Positions 1-10,780 of a DNA stretch of 64,000 nt are shown piece by piece (positions within the stretch are counted from its first letter, which is position 1; every line of letters begins with the position of its first letter). The DNA is from Chitinibacter tainanensis DSM 15459 (lineage in GTDB: Bacteria; Pseudomonadota; Gammaproteobacteria; Burkholderiales; Chitinibacteraceae). The position numbers and the translations under genes are program-made. Under the pieces are notes generated by a model. It was given only the letters and a program-made list of their open reading frames with translations. It had not been told where the DNA came from and did not search any database. The stretch lies in contig NZ_KE386952.1 of assembly GCF_000429785.1 (NCBI RefSeq), forward strand, positions 84,572 to 148,571, given 5' to 3'.

Positions 1-1537
1 CGGCCGCGCTGGCAAACTGCGCTGGCCGCTGCTGCGCCAGCTGCAAGGCTTGCTGATAAAACTCGGCTGCCAGCTTGCGCTGCCCTAGCTGATCCAAACT
101 CACCGCCAAATTAAACGCCAGATCGGGCTGACTGGGGTCGGCCTGCCAAGCCGAAAAATACAACGCCTGCGCTGCTGCCCATTCCCCTCGCTGCGCATGA
201 AACTGCGCTTGGGCGAGCGGGTTGCTGACCTCACCACCTTGCTGGGTGTTTTGTGCCGCCATGGCTTCATTACCACTCGCGGCCTGCAGGCTGCGCACAG
301 CTTGTTGCACCGGCGCATCTTGCGGATTCAGCGCGAGCAAATGCTGATAAACCCCTAGCGCGGCGGGAGCATCATCCCGGCGCAAATAAATCGCGGCCAA
401 GCCCAGCAAGGCATCGCGCTGGCGCGGTTCGCGCTGCAACACCGCCCGATATTGCCGCTCTGCCAGCGATAGATCGCCCCGCTGATACGCCTGATACGCC
501 GCCTGGACTGTGCTGGGCGCACTGGCCACGGTACGCACAAACCGTACCTCGGGCGGTGCAAAGGTCGCTGGCAGCTTTGCCACAGGGGCGGCAGCCGCCG
601 GCTCTTTTTTATCTTGGGTATTGCCAGCAACATCAATATTTTCTTTTGGTTCAGATGAATACCCTATAGCCGTATTGGATGCATCTGGTTGCGACTGCGC
701 CAGAACGGCCGCCACCTCGGCCCCGGTGTCGGCCGTCGCCACCGCAGAAGCCGGTGCACTGGCGATGACGCGGGCAGGTGCATCACTACTGCGCGTGAGC
801 TGCTGGTATTCCCAACCCAACCACGCGGCCATGCCCAGCAAAAATACCGTGCCGCCAAGCGCCAGCCAGGGCAATAAGCCACGCGATTGGCTACGAGTTT
901 GGCCAGCCCACCAGCTGGTGGCAGGCGGCGAAGTGCTGGTGGTCTCGGGCGCAGGGGGAACATTCACCACCGCTGCAGCTTGCGCGGGGCTGTCTGGCGC
1001 ACGCGCGGCAGTCGTTACCACCTCAACCGCCGGGGGCACAATCACCTCTGCCACGAGCTGATCACTGGCCATCGTTTCCTGCTGCGGCAACTCAGCCTCG
1101 CTTAAGACCGCCTCGGCTAGTAATGTTTGCCGAGCCGTAGCGGGCTCGCGATTGGGTTCCGCATCCTCAGTCGTTGCTTCGGCCACTAAACTTAGCGGAG
1201 TATCAATAGACGAAGGCTGCTCAGTGGCGGTATCGACTGGCAATCCATGTTCAGATTCGGCATTGCTTGGGCTCTCAACGCTCTGAACAGATGTGGTTGT
1301 GGCCGTTGCCGGGCCGCTTTCCCAATCCAAGGTGGGCCACGACGTCTGCGGCTCCAGTTCTGTTGCCGCTGGGGGCATGGGCTCGGCGGTGGCGTTAGCG
1401 GCTGAATCCGCATTTAAATCAGCAGCAGGCGTTTCAAACTCCAGCTCCAGCGGCGGCTCAGCCTTTTCGGGCGCAGCATCACCTTGCTCTCGCTGCCGCG
1501 CGGCGTCTTTAAGCGCCTGCAAATACGAGCCGATCAT
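1..1537 (-). CDS. MSHA-type pilus biogenesis TPR protein (MshN-like), 3' end beyond the window
   Basis: The minus-strand frame stays open from an ATG at 1537 to the left edge, about 512 codons. The N-terminal ~215 residues are acidic and rich in Pro, Ala and Glu. One membrane segment follows at about residues 218-236 (LLPWLALGGTVFLLG), then a second Ala/Pro-rich stretch, then TPR-like helices with motifs such as GDLSLAERQYRAVL and RDALLGLAAIYLRRDD. The start overlaps the stop of the secretin gene by four bases (ATGA), so the two are probably translationally coupled. In MSHA clusters the secretin gene mshL is followed by the ATPase mshM and then the TPR protein mshN. Here no ATPase lies between. 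Topology and position support an MshN-like bitopic inner-membrane protein; the exact family is inferred. Confidence 0.7.
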   Translation of the reverse strand, partial: MIGSYLQALKDAARQREQGDAAPEKAEPPLELEFETPAADLNADSAANATAEPMPPAATELEPQTSWPTLDWESGPATATTTSVQSVESPSNAESEHGLPVDTATEQPSSIDTPLSLVAEATTEDAEPNREPATARQTLLAEAVLSEAELPQQETMASDQLVAEVIVPPAVEVVTTAARAPDSPAQAAAVVNVPPAPETTSTSPPATSWWAGQTRSQSRGLLPWLALGGTVFLLGMAAWLGWEYQQLTRSSDAPARVIASAPASAVATADTGAEVAAVLAQSQPDASNTAIGYSSEPKENIDVAGNTQDKKEPAAAAPVAKLPATFAPPEVRFVRTVASAPSTVQAAYQAYQRGDLSLAERQYRAVLQREPRQRDALLGLAAIYLRRDDAPAALGVYQHLLALNPQDAPVQQAVRSLQAASGNEAMAAQNTQQGGEVSNPLAQAQFHAQRGEWAAAQALYFSAWQADPSQPDLAFNLAVSLDQLGQRKLAAEFYQQALQLAQQRPAQFASAA

Positions 1538-3366
1538 TGCGCTCTCGCTTTGGCCGGCAATGGCACTAGCCCGCCCTGAAAGGCCGATAGTTCTTGATCA
1601 CTGCTGCGCTGAAAAAAATCATCCCCCGGCAAGAAGCGCTGATCACTGGCCTGCTCGGCGGCAAGCCCTTGCTCGCGCACCACAATCGGGCGCAAAAACA
1701 CCACTAGCTCAATCTTGCTGACCTTATCATCGCGATAGCTAAACGCATCGCCGAGCACCGGCACACGCGACAAGCCCGGCACCCCCTGCCGACTGGTAAC
1801 TAATTTGTCTTGAATTAAGCCGCCGAGCACGGCCGACTGGCCGCTGGCAATTTTCAAGGTGGAATCAAACTCGCGCACCTGCAAAACCGGCACAAGGCTT
1901 TGCACCGGGCGATCCGAATTACGGCTGATCAGTGCCACGGCGGGGTCTTCAACATAGCTACTGATATTGGTGATCGTGGGGCGCACATTCATCGAAATCA
2001 GCCCGGTTTCCGCGACCTGCGGCGTCACCTGCATCACTAGGCCCACCGGCACGGTATGCAGGGTGGAGGTGTAGGTGCGGCCAGTGACCACACCATCGGT
2101 GTTTTTATCTTCTTCAAGTTGCAGCGTGAAATACACCTGCTCTTCCACCACTTTCATCACTGCGGTCTGATTATTCAGCGCAATAACCTTGGGGCTGGAT
2201 AGCACGCGGGTGCGGCCAAACTGCTCCAGTAATTTAAGTGTGGCAGTGAAGTTGCTGCCCTTGTAGCTGAGATAAGTCATCGGAGCCGCGCCCAAATTGG
2301 CGCCAACCAGACTTTGCCCCAGCGACCAGCCCGAGCCGGAAGCGATACGGCTCCAATCCACCCCAGCCTGATATTGGTCCCCCAGCGCCACCTCCACGAT
2401 GGTGGCTTCGATCATCACTTGCCGCTGGGCCGAGGCCTGCACCATGGCCAGAAACTCAGCGACTTTTTGCTGATCTTTGTGGGTAGCGCGCACGCTGATG
2501 GTGCCGCTTTCCGGATTCATAATCACCTGATTGGCCGGAATATTCACCGTCGTCGCCCCGACCACTGTAGTGGCGTTGGCTTGCTCGGCGCGGCTTTTGC
2601 CGGCCTCGGCAGCGTTTTTCTCAGCTTTGCTCAGCGCCTCGGTCAGCGCAATGGCGGTTTTGGCATCGGTGGTTTTCTGGCTCAAGGTTTGATTAAGCTG
2701 AGTGGCCACATTGGCTAACACCGGCTGGGTCAGGGATGTGCTAGTCGGCGCACCATCGCGAATGCCAAGCATTTCTTTTAGATTGGTTTCTAGTCTTTTC
2801 CAGAACTGATGTGGGTTTTCACTGTCAATACTGGTAGTTGAGCTATTGCCACCACTATTTGTCCCGGTTTGGCCGCCCGTGGTTACCGAATTCAGAATCG
2901 CCACATTGGCCTTCATATTGCGCGAGAGATTGAAGTAATCGACTTTGTAGGTTTGCAGATAAGGTCGATCAGGCATCACGGTGAGCACGCCCTGCTCAAA
3001 ACGCCAATGAATATCCACTTGGCGGGCAATTCGGGTCAGGATCTGCGGCAGGGTTTGGTTGATGGCATTGAGAGTCACCACCCCTTGCACTTCTGGATGC
3101 ACATCAACATTAATCCGCGCGTCGCGAGCCAGCGCAAATAAAAGGTTATGCACGGGCAGCTGGCTAACTACCACGCTGTAGGTTTCCAAAGGCGCACTGG
3201 CCGCGGGCTGCGGTAGATAGGGGATCACTTTAACCGGCGCCGGGATCTCATCGCTGGCCGCGACGGCCGAGGCCTGTAAATGCCGGCCTGCGACGGGAGA
3301 TAAGCCAGTGGTGCCAGCGCACCCCGCTAGTAGCCCAATACCGATCGCCAACGCCAGCTGTCGCAT
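1534..3366 (-). CDS. mshL: MSHA/type IV pilus secretin MshL-like outer-membrane lipoprotein
   Basis: A 610-residue outer-membrane secretin for pilus export. The first 16 residues form a lipoprotein signal ending in the lipobox LAGC (Cys16). A short N-domain at about 60-140 (VHNLLFALARDARINVDV) is typical of MshL and PilQ. A Ser/Thr/Asn-rich stretch lies near 165-190, then the secretin core. The core ends in the family signature VPVLGDAFSYRDDKVSKIEL followed by VVFLRPIVV near residue 560. The gene is the upstream partner of the TPR protein at 1-1537 and is divergent from the mla operon. Length and domain order fit MshL rather than PilQ, which carries AMIN domains. Confidence 0.85.
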   Translation of the reverse strand: MRQLALAIGIGLLAGCAGTTGLSPVAGRHLQASAVAASDEIPAPVKVIPYLPQPAASAPLETYSVVVSQLPVHNLLFALARDARINVDVHPEVQGVVTLNAINQTLPQILTRIARQVDIHWRFEQGVLTVMPDRPYLQTYKVDYFNLSRNMKANVAILNSVTTGGQTGTNSGGNSSTTSIDSENPHQFWKRLETNLKEMLGIRDGAPTSTSLTQPVLANVATQLNQTLSQKTTDAKTAIALTEALSKAEKNAAEAGKSRAEQANATTVVGATTVNIPANQVIMNPESGTISVRATHKDQQKVAEFLAMVQASAQRQVMIEATIVEVALGDQYQAGVDWSRIASGSGWSLGQSLVGANLGAAPMTYLSYKGSNFTATLKLLEQFGRTRVLSSPKVIALNNQTAVMKVVEEQVYFTLQLEEDKNTDGVVTGRTYTSTLHTVPVGLVMQVTPQVAETGLISMNVRPTITNISSYVEDPAVALISRNSDRPVQSLVPVLQVREFDSTLKIASGQSAVLGGLIQDKLVTSRQGVPGLSRVPVLGDAFSYRDDKVSKIELVVFLRPIVVREQGLAAEQASDQRFLPGDDFFQRSSDQELSAFQGGLVPLPAKARAQ

Positions 3367-3564
3367 GCGAAATCCAGTCTAAAAAGGAATAGCCTTATTC
3401 TAGGAAACCCCATTGCAAATGCCAGCTCACAGTAAGAATCGCGCCGCAAAGAATGTGAATTTTCCACTTTCGGCGCGTTTTACCCCACTCTGGGTGCGAT
3501 CAAGAACAATTAGCAACAAACTACCGCTTGGTATCCCTGAATGCCTTACCGTAAAATTGCAGCT

Positions 3565-4359
3565 ATGCCACTGATTGAATTCGAAAACGTCAGCTTTGCT
3601 TATGACGACACACCGATCTTGCGCGATGTCTCGCTACAGATCGAAGCCGGCCAGCTGGTCGCCATCATGGGTGGCTCGGGCTCAGGTAAAACGACGCTGC
3701 TTAAATTGATCGGCGGGCAGCTGCGCGCCCAGCACGGTCGGGTGCTCGTGGATGGCATCGAGGTGAGCCGCCTAAATGAAGGCGAGCTGTATCAGCTCCG
3801 CCGCAAGCTGGGCATGCTGTTTCAATTCGGGGCGTTGTTTACTGATTTGTCGGTCTTCGACAATGTGGCTTTCCCGCTGCGCGAACGCACGCAGCTGCCC
3901 GAATCCATGATTCGTGATCTGGTGCTGATGAAGCTCCAAGCGGTGGGGCTGCGCGGTACCGCCGACTGGATGCCGCAGGCCTTATCCGGCGGCATGGCGC
4001 GGCGGGTGGCGTTGGCGCGAGCCATCGCACTCGATCCGCAAGTCATGCTTTACGACGAGCCCTTTACGGGTCTTGACCCCATTTCGCTTGCGACCGTGGG
4101 ACAGCTCATTCGCGAGCTCAATGACGCTCTGGGCACGGCGTCGATCGTGGTCACCCACGATGTCGCCGAATCGTTGGCGATTGTCGATTATGTGTACTTC
4201 CTTGACCAGGGTCAGCTGGTAGCCCAAGGCACGCCGGCGGCCGTACGCACCTCAACACATCCATTTGTGCAGCAATTTATCAATGCGCAGCCCGATGGCC
4301 CCTTGCCCTTTCATAAGCCGGCACCACCCTACGCCCAAGCTTTGGGGGTGCAGGCATGA
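3565..4359 (+). CDS. mlaF: Phospholipid ABC transporter ATPase MlaF
   Basis: Cytoplasmic ATPase of the Mla system, which moves phospholipids between inner and outer membranes. Visible motifs are Walker A GGSGSGKTT (about residues 36-44), signature LSGGMARR, Walker B VMLYDEPFTGLDP and the switch histidine in VVTHDVAES. I chose the ATG at 3565 (264 aa, starting MPLIEFENVSF) because the family domain begins there. An upstream in-frame ATG at 3541 would add eight residues. It is the first gene of mlaFEDCB, and its stop overlaps the mlaE start. Confidence 0.93.
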   Translation: MPLIEFENVSFAYDDTPILRDVSLQIEAGQLVAIMGGSGSGKTTLLKLIGGQLRAQHGRVLVDGIEVSRLNEGELYQLRRKLGMLFQFGALFTDLSVFDNVAFPLRERTQLPESMIRDLVLMKLQAVGLRGTADWMPQALSGGMARRVALARAIALDPQVMLYDEPFTGLDPISLATVGQLIRELNDALGTASIVVTHDVAESLAIVDYVYFLDQGQLVAQGTPAAVRTSTHPFVQQFINAQPDGPLPFHKPAPPYAQALGVQA

Positions 4360-5147
4360 AGCTATTATTCGACTTGGTTTCGCGCCTAGGGCAGCCAGTC
4401 ACCAACACCCTGATCAAACTGGGCTTTGCCGCCCGTTTCCAGCTGGCGATTTTGCGCCACTCGGCGACCGCATTGCTACGCCCACAGCTCACGCTGCGTG
4501 AAATCTGGTTTGCCGGTGTACTGTCGGTGCTGATTATTGTGGTGTCGGGGCTGTTTGTAGGCATGGTACTGGCGCTACAGGGCTATGACACCTTGCAACG
4601 CTTTGGCGCTGCCAGCTCACTGGGGATTTTGGTGGCGCTGTCACTGGTGCGCGAGCTGGGTCCAGTCGTGGCAGGGCTGCTGTTTGCCAGCCGCGCCGGT
4701 AGCGCAATCACCGCCGAAATCGGCCTGATGAAAGCCACCGAGCAGCTAGCGGCGATGGAAATGATGGCGGTCAACCCCATCGCCCGCGTCGTGGCGCCGA
4801 AATTCTGGGGGGGCGTGATCTCCATGCCTTTACTGGCGGCCATGTTTAGCGCCATGGGGATATTTGGCGGCTACCTGATTGGGGTGCAGCTGCTGGGCTT
4901 AGATGAAGGCAGCTTCTGGTCGCAAATGCAGGGCGCGGTGGATTTTCGCTTGGATGTCATGAATGGGGTCATCAAAAGCCTGTTTTTTGGCTTTGCTGTC
5001 TCACTGATCGCCGTCTTTGAAGGGTATGATGCGCCCCCGACCGCCGAAGGCATCTCGACGGCCACCACCCGCACCGTGGTCACCAGTGCGCTGGTGATTC
5101 TGGCTCTTGATTTTATTCTGACCGCCTTTATGTTTCGGGGAGTGTAA
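4356..5147 (+). CDS. mlaE: Phospholipid ABC transporter permease MlaE
   Basis: Inner-membrane permease of 263 aa with the MlaE fold: an N-terminal interfacial helix, then about five membrane segments (for example LSVLIIVVSGLFVGMVLAL near 53-72). The conserved central stretch VRELGPVVAGLLFASRAGSA is typical of the family. It overlaps mlaF by four bases and abuts mlaD directly, as expected for a complex made in fixed proportions. Confidence 0.93.
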   Translation: MKLLFDLVSRLGQPVTNTLIKLGFAARFQLAILRHSATALLRPQLTLREIWFAGVLSVLIIVVSGLFVGMVLALQGYDTLQRFGAASSLGILVALSLVRELGPVVAGLLFASRAGSAITAEIGLMKATEQLAAMEMMAVNPIARVVAPKFWGGVISMPLLAAMFSAMGIFGGYLIGVQLLGLDEGSFWSQMQGAVDFRLDVMNGVIKSLFFGFAVSLIAVFEGYDAPPTAEGISTATTRTVVTSALVILALDFILTAFMFRGV

Positions 5148-5621
5148 ATGAAACGTGGCATGATCGATTTTTGGGTCGGGCTATTTGTCCTGGCCGGCAT
5201 GGCGGCGCTGATGTTCTTGGCACTCAAGGTCAGCAGCCAAGGCAATTTGCCCACCGGCAGCACCTATAGCCTAACCGCTGATTTTGAAAACATCGGCGGG
5301 CTGAAAGTACGTGCGCCAGTCAAAAGCGCCGGGGTTGTCGTTGGCCGGGTAAGCCAAATTAGCCTAGACCCACAGCGCTATGTCGCCAAAGTCACTTTGG
5401 ATGTCGATAGCCGCTACCAATTTAGCCGCGATAGCTCAGCCGAAATTTTAACCTCCGGCCTCTTGGGCGAGCAGTACATCGGCATTACCTCCGGCGCCGA
5501 AGAGAAAACCCTCAAAGCCGGTGACACTTTCAAAATCACCTCTTCAGCGATTGTGCTGGAGCAGTTAATCAGTCGTTTCCTGTTTAGCCAGGCCGACAAA
5601 GAGAAGGAAAAACAGGAATGA
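5148..5621 (+). CDS. mlaD: Phospholipid transporter substrate-binding MCE protein MlaD
   Basis: A 157-aa MCE-domain protein. One N-terminal membrane anchor (about residues 6-25, DFWVGLFVLAGMAALMFLAL) is followed by the MCE beta-barrel domain, with GGLKVRAPVKSAGVVVGRV and SGLLGEQYIGI as typical strands. MlaD hexamers sit on MlaFE and hand lipid to MlaC. The stop overlaps the mlaC start (ATGA). Confidence 0.92.
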   Translation: MKRGMIDFWVGLFVLAGMAALMFLALKVSSQGNLPTGSTYSLTADFENIGGLKVRAPVKSAGVVVGRVSQISLDPQRYVAKVTLDVDSRYQFSRDSSAEILTSGLLGEQYIGITSGAEEKTLKAGDTFKITSSAIVLEQLISRFLFSQADKEKEKQE

Positions 5622-6223
5622 TCAAACTCGTTAAACAACTGCTGCTGGCCACGAGCCTGAGTTTTGTAGCCCATAGCGCCATCGCCAGCGACAGCCCCGA
5701 GCAGATCGTGCGCTCATCCAGCAAAGACGTGCTGGAAATCATCAAAAAGAACGACAAAGATCCGGCAAAAACCCGTGACCTGGTTGATGCACGCCTCTCG
5801 CCGCTGGCCGACTATAAACGCATGACCGCACTGGCCACGGGCCAATACTGGAAAAGCGCGACTACGCCACAACAAGAAGCGCTCACCAACGAATTTCGTG
5901 CCATGCTGGTGCGCACTTACCTGAGCGCCCTTACTGTTTACAAAAACGCGCAAATTAATATCAAAGGCACCCGCGCCGGGAATGATGCCGATGAACAAAC
6001 CGTGCGCACCGAAGTCAGCCTGCCAGGCCAAAAACCTATCCCGCTCGATTTCAACTTTGAAAAGAATGGCAATGAGTGGAAGGTGTACGACATTAACGTC
6101 GATGGCATCAGCTTTATCAATAACCACCGTAATCAATTTGGCGCAGTGATCCGCAAAGACGGTATCGACGGCCTGATCAAGCAATTAGCGGCCCGTAATA
6201 ACGCCGCCAAGCAAGGCAAGTAA
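5618..6223 (+). CDS. mlaC: Periplasmic phospholipid shuttle MlaC
   Basis: A 201-aa protein with a cleavable signal peptide (KLVKQLLLATSLSFVAHSAIA, about residues 3-23). It then has the MlaC/Ttg2D fold, including LADYKRMTALATGQYWKSA and the C-terminal VDGISFINNHRNQF. MlaC carries phospholipid across the periplasm between the MlaA-porin complex and MlaFEDB. It lies one base before mlaB. Confidence 0.92.
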   Translation: MIKLVKQLLLATSLSFVAHSAIASDSPEQIVRSSSKDVLEIIKKNDKDPAKTRDLVDARLSPLADYKRMTALATGQYWKSATTPQQEALTNEFRAMLVRTYLSALTVYKNAQINIKGTRAGNDADEQTVRTEVSLPGQKPIPLDFNFEKNGNEWKVYDINVDGISFINNHRNQFGAVIRKDGIDGLIKQLAARNNAAKQGK

Positions 6224-6224
6224 G

Positions 6225-6494
6225 ATGCAGCTGTATCCAGTGCCCGCCACCCTCACCCACGCCAGTACACCCGCCTTGCTGGGCGCGCTGGATGGCTTGC
6301 TGGCGGCAGGGGATCTGACACTGGATCTACAGGCCGTTACAACGCTGGATTCCAGCGCCGTGGCGCTCTTACTGGAATGGCGTCGCCGGGCGCAGGCACG
6401 GCAGCGGCAACTAAGCTATCAGGGCTGCCCGGCCGCCCTTGGTCAGCTGATTCGGGTTTATGGCGTGCAAGATCTCTTGCAAATCAAAGTTTAA
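6225..6494 (+). CDS. mlaB: STAS-domain protein MlaB
   Basis: An 89-aa cytoplasmic STAS-domain protein. The conserved core LDLQAVTTLDSSAVALLLEW contains the Asp-Ser-Ser motif of MlaB and anti-anti-sigma-like domains. MlaB binds MlaF and stabilises the transporter. It ends the tight mlaFEDCB run and is followed by a hairpin-plus-T-run terminator before mlaA. Confidence 0.88.
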   Translation: MQLYPVPATLTHASTPALLGALDGLLAAGDLTLDLQAVTTLDSSAVALLLEWRRRAQARQRQLSYQGCPAALGQLIRVYGVQDLLQIKV

Positions 6495-6529
6495 GCGACC
6501 AACAATAACCGTATGACTCTCACACGGAC

Positions 6530-6549
6530 AGCGCCTTACGGCGCTTTTT
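6530..6549 (+). terminator. Intrinsic terminator between mlaB and mlaA
   Basis: A perfect 6-bp stem AGCGCC / GGCGCT (6530-6535 and 6540-6545) with a TTAC loop runs directly into a T run. It lies inside the longest possible mlaA reading frame and only about 6 bases before the ATG at 6555. It is therefore either a true end of mlaFEDCB or an attenuator that lowers mlaA expression. Confidence 0.6.
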
Positions 6550-6554
6550 CCATT

Positions 6555-7334
6555 ATGCGCCGACTGACTCTGCTGGCCGCCCTGCTGTGTACCGCCTGCG
6601 CGACGCCACAAAACAACTACGATCCGCTCGAATCCATCAATCGGCCGATTTACGACTTTAACAGCGGGCTGGATCAACATCTGGTACGCCCGGTGGCCAA
6701 GGCCTACAGCGAATATATCCCGCCGCCATTACGCTCTGCGGTAGGTAATTTCTTTGGCAACCTGGATGATCTCTTTGGCATCCCCGCCGCCCTACTGCAA
6801 GCCAAAGGCACCGCTGCGGCCAAGAGCACCGGTCGGGTGGTATTGAATAGCACGCTGGGTGTAGGCGGCCTGATCGATTGGGCCAGCGATTTGCCCATCG
6901 AAAAACAGAACGAAGACTTTGGTCAGATGCTTGGCTACTGGGGCGTGCCCAGCGGGCCCTATCTGATGGTGCCATTCTACGGCCCGCTCACGCTGCGTGA
7001 TTCAAGCGATAATCTGCTCCGTCTCGCCTGGGGGCCACTCGACTACATCGACCCGCTGGCCGGCCAGATTGCCTATTACAGCACCTATGTGATTGATCTG
7101 CGCGCCAGCCTTTTGCCGCTAGATGCCACCCTGCAAGAGCAGTTTGATCCCTATAGTTTTGTGCGCGACACCTATTTACAGCGGCGCTGGTTCAAGGTGC
7201 ACGATGGCAATCCACCTTATCCGCTGCCATTGGGAAGTGATGCCGAGCACGGCAGCAGTGTGACGGCCGAAGCCGCGAGCGACACCCCCAGCAGTAGCCC
7301 CAGCGCCAGTGAACCCAGCAAGGATGCGCAGTGA
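6555..7334 (+). CDS. mlaA: Outer-membrane lipoprotein MlaA (VacJ)
   Basis: A 259-aa lipoprotein that removes mislocalised phospholipid from the outer leaflet together with a porin. The start at 6555 gives a lipoprotein signal ending in LLCTAC (Cys15). The upstream in-frame ATG at 6513 would put the terminator hairpin inside the gene. Family motifs are DPLESINRPIYDFN near residue 23, VGNFFGNLDD, and GYWGVPSGPYLMVPFYGP. The C-terminus is a Ser/Pro/Glu-rich tail. The stop overlaps the next gene (GTGA). Confidence 0.9.
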   Translation: MRRLTLLAALLCTACATPQNNYDPLESINRPIYDFNSGLDQHLVRPVAKAYSEYIPPPLRSAVGNFFGNLDDLFGIPAALLQAKGTAAAKSTGRVVLNSTLGVGGLIDWASDLPIEKQNEDFGQMLGYWGVPSGPYLMVPFYGPLTLRDSSDNLLRLAWGPLDYIDPLAGQIAYYSTYVIDLRASLLPLDATLQEQFDPYSFVRDTYLQRRWFKVHDGNPPYPLPLGSDAEHGSSVTAEAASDTPSSSPSASEPSKDAQ

Positions 7335-8224
7335 AAGCCATAGAATTTAACCACGTCGGCAAAGATTTCGGCGCCTTTACCGCCCTCAAGGAAGTGAGCT
7401 TCAGCGTTGAGCAGGGTGATTTTTTTGCTTTGCTCGGCCCCAATGGCGCGGGCAAAACCACGCTGATTTCCATTTTGGGTGGCCTCACCCGCGCCAGCCG
7501 CGGGCAAACTCGCATCATGGGCCATGATGTCGCCAGCGACTATCGCGCCGCCCGCCGAGCAGTAGGCATCGTGCCGCAAGAGCTGGTGTTCGATCCTTTC
7601 TTTACTGTGCGTGAATCGCTGGTCTTTCAATCGGGCTATTTTGGCCTGCGCAATAACGACAACTGGATTGACGAAATTTTGCACAATCTGGGTTTAAGCG
7701 AAAAAGCCAATACCAATATGCGTGCGCTCTCGGGGGGTATGAAGCGCCGCGTCATGGTAGCTCAGGCTTTGGTGCATAAACCCCCAGTGATTGTTTTGGA
7801 CGAGCCCACCGCCGGGGTGGATGTCGAGCTTCGCCAAACCTTGTGGGAATTCATCCAGCGGCTCAATACGCAGGGCCACACCATCGTGCTGACCACCCAT
7901 TATCTGGAAGAGGCCGAAACCCTGTGTAATCGCATCGCCATGCTCAAACGGGGCGAATTGATCGCGCTGGAAGATAAAAGCACCATGCTCGGGCGTGGCG
8001 CGGCGCGGACGGTAGAGCTCAAACTCAAACCCGCAACGCTGCCCGAACGCTTGCAACCGTTGCTACTCAAGCAGCAAGAGAGCCGCTTTACCCTGAAGCT
8101 GGCCGATTGCAATGGGCTGGAAGCAATCTTGAGCGAATTGCGCGCCCACGACATCACCATCAAAGATCTGGCCATTAGCCAGCCCGATCTGGAAGAAATC
8201 TTTGTGCAAATGATGCACGCCTAA
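7331..8224 (+). CDS. ABC transporter ATP-binding protein (YadG-like exporter)
   Basis: A 297-aa ATPase starting with GTG inside the mlaA stop region. It has Walker A GPNGAGKTT (about 38-46), signature LSGGMKRR, Walker B VIVLDEPTAGVD and switch TTHYLEEAE. The C-terminal ~80 residues form the accessory domain of ABC-2-type exporters. It pairs with the permease at 8237. The layout matches YadGH-type exporters; the substrate is unknown. Confidence 0.85.
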   Translation: MKAIEFNHVGKDFGAFTALKEVSFSVEQGDFFALLGPNGAGKTTLISILGGLTRASRGQTRIMGHDVASDYRAARRAVGIVPQELVFDPFFTVRESLVFQSGYFGLRNNDNWIDEILHNLGLSEKANTNMRALSGGMKRRVMVAQALVHKPPVIVLDEPTAGVDVELRQTLWEFIQRLNTQGHTIVLTTHYLEEAETLCNRIAMLKRGELIALEDKSTMLGRGAARTVELKLKPATLPERLQPLLLKQQESRFTLKLADCNGLEAILSELRAHDITIKDLAISQPDLEEIFVQMMHA

Positions 8225-8236
8225 GTCGGAGCAGGC

Positions 8237-8992
8237 ATGACCGGGTTTTACACACTGTTTTACAAAGAAATCCTGCGCTTCTGGCGGGTGGCCTTTCAGA
8301 CCGTTGCCGCGCCGGTGCTTACCGCGCTTTTGTATTTGCTGATTTTTGCCCATGTGCTCGAAGCCCATGTCGAGCCGTATCCGGGAGTGCGCTACACCGC
8401 CTTTCTGATTCCCGGCCTAATGATGATGAGCATGCTGCAAAATGCCTTTGCCAATTCCAGCTCCAGCCTGATTCAATCCAAAATCACCGGCAATATCGTG
8501 TATGTGTTATTGCCGCCGATTTCGCATTTTGAATTTTTCGCGGCCTACACTCTCGCCGGCGCGGCACGTGGTATTGTGGTTGGCCTGGGGGTATTGCTCG
8601 CTACGCTATTTTTTGCGGTGCCGCCATTCGCATACCCAGCATGGGTAGTGGTGTTTGCGATTTTGGGTTGCAGCCTGATGGCCATGCTGGGCCTCATCGC
8701 CGGGATCTGGGCCGAGAAGTTCGATCAACTGGCCGCTTTTCAGAATTTTCTGATCATGCCGCTGACCTTTTTATCGGGCGTGTTTTATTCGATTCATAGC
8801 TTGCCGCCATTCTGGCAAGCCGTTTCGCACCTCAATCCGGTGTTTTATATGATCGACGGATTTCGCTATGGCTTCTTTGGCGTGGCCGATGTGAGCCCAT
8901 GGCAATCGCTGGCGGTTGTCGGATTTACTTTGGCAATCCTCACCGTAATCACGCTGACCTTGATAAAATCCGGCTACAAAATCCGCCGCTAA
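8237..8992 (+). CDS. ABC-2 type permease (YadH-like)
   Basis: A 251-aa integral membrane protein with six predicted segments and the ABC-2 permease signature FLIPGLMMMSMLQNAFANSS near residue 55. A later conserved stretch is FQNFLIMPLTFLSGVFYSI. It is the membrane partner of the ATPase at 7331, 12 bases upstream, with a Shine-Dalgarno-like GGAG just before the ATG. Confidence 0.85.
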   Translation: MTGFYTLFYKEILRFWRVAFQTVAAPVLTALLYLLIFAHVLEAHVEPYPGVRYTAFLIPGLMMMSMLQNAFANSSSSLIQSKITGNIVYVLLPPISHFEFFAAYTLAGAARGIVVGLGVLLATLFFAVPPFAYPAWVVVFAILGCSLMAMLGLIAGIWAEKFDQLAAFQNFLIMPLTFLSGVFYSIHSLPPFWQAVSHLNPVFYMIDGFRYGFFGVADVSPWQSLAVVGFTLAILTVITLTLIKSGYKIRR

Positions 8993-9064
8993 GGCTATCA
9001 TGCGGGTCTGCCGCTGCTGCAAAGCGGCGGCGACCTCGCAAATTGCGCACCCAAACAGATACTT

Positions 9065-9303
9065 ATGACACCAGAATACGTTCAGACGCTGATCCGCCAA
9101 GTCTTGCCCTGTGAGCATCTCGAAGTGGAGGGCGATGGCCATCACTTCTATGCCACCATCGTTTCCAGCCAATTTGAAGGCCTTAAACTGCTGGCCCGCC
9201 ATCGTCTGATCAATGATGGTCTGAAATCGTATCTGGATTCAGGTGAGCTGCACGCGCTATCGATGCGCGCCACCCTCACCCCAGCCGAATGGGCCGCCCG
9301 CCA

Positions 9304-9307
<4 letters not shown>
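9065..9307 (+). CDS. BolA/IbaG-family protein
   Basis: An 80-aa BolA-fold protein. It carries the helix-turn-helix-like core DGHHFYATIVSSQFEGLKLL and the C-terminal ELHALSMRATLTPAEW typical of IbaG (YrbA). In many proteobacteria this gene sits between the mla genes and murA, exactly as here. BolA proteins act with monothiol glutaredoxins in iron-sulfur handling; IbaG is linked to acid stress. Its TGA overlaps the GTG of the next gene. Confidence 0.88.
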
Positions 9308-10775
<1,468 letters not shown>

Positions 10776-10780
10776 GCAGT

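Noticed and set aside
3521..3535. CTACCGCTTGGTAT before mlaF as a repeat copy
   Set aside because: Palindrome spacing is shorter than in the family and no half site lies 49 bp away.
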